Source: Paraburkholderia fungorum (GTDB lineage Bacteria; Pseudomonadota; Gammaproteobacteria; Burkholderiales; Burkholderiaceae). From it: 64,000 bases of DNA. Positions within the stretch are counted from its first letter, which is position 1, and each line of letters begins with the position of its first letter. Positions 58,397 to 64,000 of this stretch are shown one piece after another. The DNA lies in assembly GCF_902833645.1 (NCBI RefSeq), contig NZ_CADFGE010000009.1, positions 62,001 through 126,000 of the forward strand, given 5' to 3'. The notes beneath the pieces were generated by a model. It saw nothing but the letters and a program-made list of their open reading frames with translations, did not search any database and was not told where the DNA came from. Both the position numbers and the translations under genes were made by a program.

Positions 58397-58657
58397 TTAC
58401 GTGTATTTCCGCTTGTCGAACTGACGGTAGTAGGGGGTGCAAGCTTGCCGCGCCGACTGAATAGCCTCTGAGTTCGACTTGCGCCCGCGCTTCATCACGA
58501 CGTCGCCCAGAAAGGTGACTTTTCCCGAACCGGTCGCGCCGGCGACTATGACAGTCCTTGTGCTGTGAAGAATCCTCGCCAGATGGGTTTGCAGATCTTC
58601 GTCGTTCCCGAGATCTGGCAGTGACTGGGGCGTTTCATCTTGCGGTTGATTGCTCAT
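58397..58657 (-). CDS. Truncated P-loop protein, GspE/VirB11-like Walker A
   Basis: The 86-residue protein has TVIVAGATGSGKVTFLGDVV near residues 33-52, the Walker A of the secretion ATPases (usually G-TGSGK-T/S-T). Here valine replaces the Thr/Ser that binds magnesium, so catalysis is unlikely. The remaining 35 residues do not resemble an ATPase. It could be a fragment or an adapted nucleotide-sensing peptide. Confidence 0.5.
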   Translation of the reverse strand: MSNQPQDETPQSLPDLGNDEDLQTHLARILHSTRTVIVAGATGSGKVTFLGDVVMKRGRKSNSEAIQSARQACTPYYRQFDKRKYT

Positions 58658-58811
58658 CGCATGTCGATCCCGTTTTCCTCTGCTTGAGTTTTCCACGGAT
58701 CTGGGAGCCAAGTTAGGAGTTGCAGCCTTATTCATGGGAAATTTTCGTCGGTGTTGCTGCCGACTATTGCGGCCAAGTGAAAGCGGCGGCGGTCAGGAGT
58801 GGCGGTCGATG

Positions 58812-59078
58812 TTATTGAATTCGCTTGCCGGTTACGCAGTCAACCGGGATCGTATCGGCCCTGTAGCTGGGTAGCTGAACCGTTACCTCGTTTCCGCTGC
58901 TGTCTTTGCGGCGGAGCATGTAGGTATTGATCGACAGTAGAGTTCGAATTTCCTGGGTACAAACGCTTTTACTCGGGTCCGCTAGCAGACCATTGTCGAG
59001 CGTTTGCTCAAATGCATTCGCCGACAGACTCGACGCGGCACCAATGGTGACACCGAGTACCAAAGCGATTCGCTTCAT
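58812..59078 (-). CDS. Small secreted protein, 88 residues
   Basis: A signal peptide (MKRIALVLGVTIGAASSLSA) ends near residue 22. The mature part contains CTQEIRTLLSINTYMLRRKD and a C-terminal VDCVTGKRIQ; the two Cys may pair. The first gene of the region-6 set on this side. Unknown. Confidence 0.6.
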   Translation of the reverse strand: MKRIALVLGVTIGAASSLSANAFEQTLDNGLLADPSKSVCTQEIRTLLSINTYMLRRKDSSGNEVTVQLPSYRADTIPVDCVTGKRIQ

Positions 59079-59229
59079 TTCACAGATCCACTTTGCGGCT
59101 GCCGGCCGTGCGGGACGCTCGCGCGTCAATTGTTTGTGCGGTTATGACGGAAGGCAGCCCGGCTAATCGTGTGCGGCATCAAGCCCCGGTGCCGACCACC
59201 GTACGGACGCTCATGCGCCGGATGCGTCC

Positions 59230-59421
59230 CTACTTGAGCAGACCGTGTCGGGTGCGGTAGTCGTCTTTTGCCGATTGCGACATCGATGCCCAACCGTCCG
59301 CGCGCCCGATGGATGACCAAAGGGCAGCTTGCGCATCGTTGCCGATGGTCGGGGCGTCCCTCAGCTTGGCTCCTAGAGTGGCAAGCTGTTCACGTGTCGG
59401 CTGAAGTTTCTTGGCTGCCAT
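59230..59421 (-). CDS. 63-residue small protein
   Basis: It starts MAAKKLQPTREQLATLGAKL at 59421. Helical, with Trp residues (AQAALWSSIGRADGWASMS). Unknown. It converges with nothing; it is the last gene before the helicase in this orientation. Confidence 0.45.
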   Translation of the reverse strand: MAAKKLQPTREQLATLGAKLRDAPTIGNDAQAALWSSIGRADGWASMSQSAKDDYRTRHGLLK

Positions 59422-59527
59422 ATGTCCACCAGGTTGTTGACTATCCATGCCCTCGTATACGGCACAAGGCACAAAAGTTTCGCCCCCCCTAATGAAAACT
59501 ATTGAGAATTAGCCAAGTCCGACGGAT

Positions 59528-61768
59528 TCAGGGCGAATCTGGCGCCTGAAAATGGCGCCGCAGGAATTCGTATGTGCCGGGCAGGTCGAGAAACTGGGAC
59601 GCGTAGTTCACCTGCAGCAGTGGCGGGGGGATCAGGGAATCCCACTTCTCGACGGCCAGGTTCTCCGCGTGGCGCAGAAGGTCGGCGGCATGCATGGGCT
59701 CGCCTTCAGCCAGACGCGCCAATAGCCGCTCGGCTTCCTTGATCGATGCGCCGCTGAGCGCGAGGCACAACCCTTCATTAACGGCGTCCATGCCGAAAAA
59801 CTTCAGCATTAGCGCCAACGTCGTCTGAATTTCATCTCCCTGCCACAGGAAGAGCCGCAAGGTGCCCCCGTCGTCCGCGTGGGATACCTCACCAAGTCCG
59901 AGGGACTGAAACGTCATACGCGCCCCCTTGAGGAGCCTCTGGGCCTCTTCATCGAGGTAGGGCACCGGGGCGTCGGATACGAGAATCTGGCGCATCTGCT
60001 GGCGCACTCGGGTGTGCACCAGGCCCGGCGAGCCGCCGAACGACGGCGCCCGCCCGCCGCCGGACGGCTCGACTTCAATTACCTTCTGACCGTCGTCGAT
60101 ACGCGCGACCTTCCAGCGCCGACCCGCAAAAAGCAGGAAATCGCCTTCGGAGAGCGGGGACGTCATTGGCAGGGAACCGAGCGTGCGGCCGCGAGATACC
60201 AGGCGGAACTCTTCCGGGCTGGAGAAAGCCGCGTAGAAGCTGTAGTGCCCCGTGATCGCCTCGCCGGCCTGGCCGTGCAGCAGGAGACCGGAACTGTCCT
60301 GAATCAGGATATCCTTTGCACCCAGCGCCCGCAGCACCGTGACGAAGTCCTCCTGCATGACTGACCGGAACGGCCCGCGCACGCAGAGTTGGCGGAAGGC
60401 GTCGGCAGCGGTCACGCCGCCGCGCTGCCCGATCAACGACAGCAATTGCTGGATCAGCGTTGACAGGTGCATGCCGCCCACTCGGGGCGGCTCAACCCAG
60501 CGCTGCAGCAGGAGGTCGATCTGGGCAATCATCTGCACCATATCCTCGCGTAGCCGGTCAGGAAGGGCGGCGCGGGCATCAAGCGGCGCCTCGAGCGCGT
60601 AGCCGCGCAGAATCGCGGGCGTCCCCTTGCGCCGACCGGAGCGGCCGAGCCGCTGCCGCAGACTCGAGACGGACGGCGCTGGACCGATCTGCACGACGGA
60701 TTCGACCGGACCAATATCTACGCCGAGCTCGAGCGTCGATGTCGCCACAGCCGACGCCGGCGTAACGGTCTGCTTGAGCGCGCGTTCCGTTTCCTCGCGC
60801 AACTCCTTCGACAGGTTCCCGTGGTGCGGCCAGAACTCGGCCGGTACGCAGTCGCGCTCGCACATCGCACGCAGCAGGGAGGTGTACTGCTCAACCTTCT
60901 GCCGACTGTTTGGGAAAATTAGGTGGTTGCGGCCGCGCAGGTTGCCGTAGATGTGACGACCGATTTGCAGCATGCCAGAGCCTGTCGTCTCCATTGCGCT
61001 CACGGGCTGGCCGCGCTTCACGCGCTCTTCGACTTCCTCATCCGACAACTGCGGCGGCCCATCCTGATACGCCTTGATCAAGATGCGGAGGGATGACGAG
61101 GCCTGTGTGCTCTCGATGATCGTGACCTTGGCACCTTCGCCGGGGCGGAGAAAATCGGCCGCGAGCTCGATGTCGCCCAGCGTGGCGGAAAGGCCGATAC
61201 GCGGCACGCGCCGGCCGAGCGCGATCTCGAGGCGGTCGAGCAGGCTTTGCAGTTGCATGCCGCGTTCGCTGCCCATAAAAGCGTGCAGTTCGTCCACGAC
61301 GACGTAGTCGAGGCGCTCGAATAGACTCACGACCCCGGAACCGCGGTTGTAGAAAAGCGCCTCCAGCGACTCCGGTGTGATCAGCACGCAGCCCGACCGC
61401 CTCTTTGCGAAGGACTGTTTGCGGCTGGCGGCCACGTCGCCGTGCCATGGCACCACGGGGATCTCCAGCGTCTCGCATAACTGCGTCAGGCGGTCCCATT
61501 GGTCGTTGATGAGCGCCTTGAGCGGGGAGACACACAACGCGCTGTGCCCCGCGGCGTCCGGCGCCAGCAGACGGCTCAGGATCGGAAGAAATGCGGCTTC
61601 GGTCTTGCCAGCGGCGGTCGCCGCCGAGATGATGACATCGGTGTTGCCAGCGATAATGGGCGGGACCGACCGCTCCTGGGCATCGCGCAGTTCCGTCCAG
61701 CCAGCCTGCCAGATCCATTGCTGGATCAGCGGGTGCAGGAGTTCGAAGCTGGAGGATTGCGTCGACAT
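59528..61768 (-). CDS. Lhr-like DEAD/DEAH helicase of a phage-defence module
   Basis: This 746-residue SF2 helicase has ATAAGKT (50-56), SPLKAL (81-86), DELH (159-162), SATL (194-197) and QRLGRSGRR (372-380), in the arrangement of Lhr-like enzymes. Behind the core lies a long C-terminal part with helical and beta segments. Such helicases appear as BrxHI in BREX and as the third protein of Shango, in each case near a BrxD/SngB-type ATPase. It begins 10 bases after the stop of that ATPase gene, so both are one operon. Role in defence is inferred from the pair. Confidence 0.8.
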   Translation of the reverse strand: MSTQSSSFELLHPLIQQWIWQAGWTELRDAQERSVPPIIAGNTDVIISAATAAGKTEAAFLPILSRLLAPDAAGHSALCVSPLKALINDQWDRLTQLCETLEIPVVPWHGDVAASRKQSFAKRRSGCVLITPESLEALFYNRGSGVVSLFERLDYVVVDELHAFMGSERGMQLQSLLDRLEIALGRRVPRIGLSATLGDIELAADFLRPGEGAKVTIIESTQASSSLRILIKAYQDGPPQLSDEEVEERVKRGQPVSAMETTGSGMLQIGRHIYGNLRGRNHLIFPNSRQKVEQYTSLLRAMCERDCVPAEFWPHHGNLSKELREETERALKQTVTPASAVATSTLELGVDIGPVESVVQIGPAPSVSSLRQRLGRSGRRKGTPAILRGYALEAPLDARAALPDRLREDMVQMIAQIDLLLQRWVEPPRVGGMHLSTLIQQLLSLIGQRGGVTAADAFRQLCVRGPFRSVMQEDFVTVLRALGAKDILIQDSSGLLLHGQAGEAITGHYSFYAAFSSPEEFRLVSRGRTLGSLPMTSPLSEGDFLLFAGRRWKVARIDDGQKVIEVEPSGGGRAPSFGGSPGLVHTRVRQQMRQILVSDAPVPYLDEEAQRLLKGARMTFQSLGLGEVSHADDGGTLRLFLWQGDEIQTTLALMLKFFGMDAVNEGLCLALSGASIKEAERLLARLAEGEPMHAADLLRHAENLAVEKWDSLIPPPLLQVNYASQFLDLPGTYEFLRRHFQAPDSP

Positions 61769-61778
61769 GGGCCGGCGG

Positions 61779-63098
61779 TCAGAGCTTGAATTCGGTCAAG
61801 CCTTCGCCGCCGGCGGAGTCGTCGCCGATCGTTTCGGTTTCTGCGGCCGCGCCGTTGTCCTTGGCGACTTCCACACGCTTGATCAGCGAATCCCACGGTG
61901 TGTCTGGGTACTGGTCGAGTAGGGCGAGCAGGTTGACAAAGGAGGTGATTGTCGTGCGCGGCGTGCGAAAGTAGGCCTCGCCGACCCGCTGCTCGCAGTG
62001 GCTCATGAACGCAGCGATCCCTTCGTCCGGCAGAAGGAACTTTGCCGGATCGCCGGACGCGTACACAAGCCGGACCTTCTCGAGCAGCACGAAGAAGTCT
62101 TCGCGCGTCAGGGCGGCCAGGCGCAGCACGGGGTGGCTGTAGTCCACAAGGCCGCCGGACGAGAAGGTGTTCTCGGCGAGACGCGACTGCAGAGCCGCGT
62201 AGCTATAGATGCCGCGGCGCGTGTCGAGCAGCGAGTCCGGCGTGCAGCCAAGTACGAAGCCCAATCCCTCGACCGTTCCCTGCAACACGTCGTTCAGGAT
62301 GCGCAGCAGCTGCTCGTAATTCGCGTTGCGCGACTGCGTGTTCGCCAGCTTGTAGAGGTTCACGAGCTCGTCCAGACCGACGAGCAGTCCACCGTACCCA
62401 GCGAGCCGCACGAACGCCGCCATCAACTTGATGTGGTCGTAGACGGTCGAGTCATCCACGATCGTGCGCACGCCAAGCGCCTGTCGGGCGTCGGTCTTGG
62501 TCGTGTACTCGCCGCGCATCCAGCGGATCGCGTCAAGTTTGAGTGTCTCGTTGCCGTCGTTGTGACCCCGCCAGTAGGCGGCGACCACCGCGGCGAAATC
62601 GTACCCGCTGACCATCTCGGTCAGTTGGGCGCACTTGCGGAAGATCAGTTGCTCGGGATTCTCGCCGCTCGTGCGAGAGTCGTCGAGCACCGTGCCGATG
62701 AACTTCTCCAGCACGCTCGCGAGCGCTCCACCTTCGGGCTTGCTGCGCGTCGACATATTCTTCATCAGTTCGGCGTACAGCGAGCGTGCCTGCCCGCCCG
62801 TGGCGTGAAGGCGCCGGTCCGGGTTCAGGTCCGCACTGATCGCAACGAGCTTCTTTTCCAGTGCGACGGCGCGCACCTGGTTGAGGAAGAAGGTCTTGCC
62901 CGCGCCATATGCGCCGACCACGACGCGAAATGCCGTGCCGCCGCCGGCGATGCGATCGATGTCGGCAATCAGTGCCTGTATTTCCCGGGCGCGGCCAACC
63001 TGAATGAGGTATTGACCCGTGCGCGGTACCACTCCGGCCCGGAGAGCCTGGAGGAGGGCGTCGCGATCGCGCGGGCGGATGGTAGTCGTAGTCGTCAC
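61779..63098 (-). CDS. BrxD/SngB-like P-loop ATPase (DUF2791-type)
   Basis: The 439-residue protein has Walker A GAYGAGKT (62-69), followed by a long helical region and Walker B LLVGLDE near 238-244. The ALRAGVVP ... GQYLIQVGRAREI N-terminus fits the BrxD family. GTG at 63098 follows GAGGGA. In BREX types 2 and 6, brxD is followed by the Lhr-type brxHI. In Shango the order is TerB-like protein, this ATPase, helicase. Here the ATPase is preceded by two small membrane-protein genes instead. Confidence 0.75.
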   Translation of the reverse strand: MTTTTTIRPRDRDALLQALRAGVVPRTGQYLIQVGRAREIQALIADIDRIAGGGTAFRVVVGAYGAGKTFFLNQVRAVALEKKLVAISADLNPDRRLHATGGQARSLYAELMKNMSTRSKPEGGALASVLEKFIGTVLDDSRTSGENPEQLIFRKCAQLTEMVSGYDFAAVVAAYWRGHNDGNETLKLDAIRWMRGEYTTKTDARQALGVRTIVDDSTVYDHIKLMAAFVRLAGYGGLLVGLDELVNLYKLANTQSRNANYEQLLRILNDVLQGTVEGLGFVLGCTPDSLLDTRRGIYSYAALQSRLAENTFSSGGLVDYSHPVLRLAALTREDFFVLLEKVRLVYASGDPAKFLLPDEGIAAFMSHCEQRVGEAYFRTPRTTITSFVNLLALLDQYPDTPWDSLIKRVEVAKDNGAAAETETIGDDSAGGEGLTEFKL

Positions 63099-63170
63099 GG
63101 GAAATCCCTCAATATGTACTCGTGCAGATGTTCAGACATGCATGCCATAGTTCATTTCGTAGATCATCGC

Positions 63171-63473
63171 CTATTGCTCGGGGCCGCCAGAACTTCGGCG
63201 CTCAGCGAGCCAAGTCCATGTAATCACCCCCACGACGAGCCAGATCAGGAGGCTGATCAACGTGGCTATAAGAGCGTCAACAAAGAACTCTTCAAGCACG
63301 TTCCACGAAGTGCTATTCCATTTGGCGAGCAGTAGTCTCCAGATACGCACCGTCGCTATGGTCACGGGGATGTTCACGGCCGTCAGCACAAGAAACGTCA
63401 ACCCCGCGACGACTGGCTGACGTCTGAGGTACTGAATGAGATCCTGTCGCGCTCGAGTCCGATGCGTGCTCAT
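63171..63473 (-). CDS. Membrane protein upstream of defence genes, 100 residues
   Basis: It starts MSTHRTRARQDLIQYLR. Two clear membrane helices (VVAGLTFLVLTAVNIPVTI; ALIATLISLLIWLVVGVIT) and a polar tail. It is 72 bases upstream of the ATPase, same strand, so it may belong to the operon. I do not recognise it. Confidence 0.6.
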   Translation of the reverse strand: MSTHRTRARQDLIQYLRRQPVVAGLTFLVLTAVNIPVTIATVRIWRLLLAKWNSTSWNVLEEFFVDALIATLISLLIWLVVGVITWTWLAERRSSGGPEQ

Positions 63474-63492
63474 CGTATTGCCGGATTAAATA

Positions 63493-63966
63493 TCATTGGC
63501 CGCGGCGGTGGTCGCGTTTCCCGTCCGCAAGCCATGACCAGCTCATGAACGCCAGAAGGGCAGGACCGAACACCAACCACAGCCGAACGAGACCCGGTCC
63601 GACATTCAGCCCGCCGACCAGCGGGAGCCACGTCGGCCACGTCGAAGGTGAGCCGAACACGGGCGCCATGTTCACGAGTCCGGCCATATCGGCGATGATG
63701 GCACCAACCACGCAGGCGGCTCCCGACAATCCCCAGGCAATGACCCAGAAGAACAACACGGAACCGAATCCCATGGGCTCGTCGTAGGGCTCAATTTTGG
63801 CGCCCGGATGGAGCGATTTCTTCACATCTTCCAGTACAGCTTTATGTGACGTGTCACGCATGGCTGTCACCGTGAGAATCAGTTCGCGGCCGCCAACGGT
63901 CGTCGTCCTGAACTGGTGCTCGACTGTCGACGATTGGGACACGGGCATTATCACGATTGTGCTCAT
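63493..63966 (-). CDS. Membrane protein upstream of defence genes, 157 residues
   Basis: It starts MSTIVIMPVSQSSTVEH. A soluble N-terminal 65 residues with strands (TTTVGGRELILTVTAM) is followed by three membrane helices (FGSVLFFWVIAWGLSG; ACVVGAIIADMAGLV; LVFGPALLAFMSWSWL). Nineteen bases from the next gene. It is the last complete gene of the window; whatever stands upstream lies beyond the edge. Confidence 0.6.
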   Translation of the reverse strand: MSTIVIMPVSQSSTVEHQFRTTTVGGRELILTVTAMRDTSHKAVLEDVKKSLHPGAKIEPYDEPMGFGSVLFFWVIAWGLSGAACVVGAIIADMAGLVNMAPVFGSPSTWPTWLPLVGGLNVGPGLVRLWLVFGPALLAFMSWSWLADGKRDHRRGQ

Positions 63967-64000
63967 GGGCGATCACTCCTTCCCGGCCGAAGCGCTTGAA

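Noticed and set aside
59528..63098. Calling a complete Shango or BREX system
   Set aside because: Only the ATPase and helicase are visible. The TerB-like, PglX and PglZ components are not in the window.
1..64000. CRISPR array, rRNA or tRNA genes
   Set aside because: I saw no regularly spaced direct repeats and no cloverleaf with a TpsiC arm; none can be supported by eye.

Overview
The window is GC-rich, densely coded DNA from what looks like a Burkholderiales bacterium (Burkholderia, Paraburkholderia or a relative). This guess rests on base composition, codon use and the types of mobile element present. I see no rRNA, tRNA, ribosomal protein or central-metabolism operon. What is present instead is a ParB-like protein without ParA, three solitary DNA methyltransferases, a Mom-like DNA-modification protein, phage-type domains (Lar-like, Ea22-like) and dozens of small unrecognised genes. 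Together these point to a large plasmid, phage-plasmid or integrative element rather than core chromosome.

Region 1 (about 0.2-16.7 kb) is almost all minus strand and tightly packed with 1-8 bp overlaps. From upstream to downstream it holds a ParB-like gene, a CsgG-like lipoprotein, a zinc-finger protein, an Eco57I/HsdM-like adenine methyltransferase, a Lar-like protein, several very small genes, an AAA ATPase, a beta-class methyltransferase with an N-terminal HTH, a 668-residue unknown protein, a TrpF-like TIM barrel overlapping a small PnuC-like membrane protein, and finally a membrane protein/HTH pair preceded by two identical palindromes.

Region 2 (17.0-18.9 kb, plus strand) is three unknown genes with duplicated leader and trailer elements. 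Region 3 (19.14-24.54 kb) is a triple nest: an IS5-family element flanked by CTAA duplications holds a group II intron in its transposase gene, and the intron's reverse transcriptase gene is in turn split by a 2.0-kb serine-recombinase element. Both exon junctions and the inner junction can be read almost to the base.

Region 4 (25.3-36.1 kb, plus strand) is a run of about 31 mostly tiny genes behind an HTH regulator with three matching operator sites. Almost none is recognisable; several are secreted or membrane proteins, one TcpQ-like. Region 5 (36.4-49.6 kb, mostly minus) starts with a divergent pair, a Mom-like acyltransferase and a SET-domain methyltransferase. It continues with phage-like mosaic proteins, a methyltransferase, a PPP-family phosphatase, a PemK/MazF-like module and a 543-residue unknown.

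Region 6 (49.7-59.4 kb, minus) is a second dense set of small envelope and P-loop proteins, including a solitary VirB9/TrbG-like protein. Region 7 (59.5-64 kb, minus) carries an Lhr-like helicase and a BrxD/SngB-like ATPase of the type found in BREX and Shango phage-defence systems, preceded by two small membrane proteins.

The most interesting new signal is an apparent cis-acting RNA: five leaders (upstream of the genes starting at 16688, 17236, 18241, 41269 and 46508) share a three-hairpin plan. Stem pairs change together between copies, and the last hairpin buries the Shine-Dalgarno sequence. The element therefore seems to carry its own recurrent translational switch, used upstream of the ParB gene, a toxin-antitoxin-like pair and several unknown genes.
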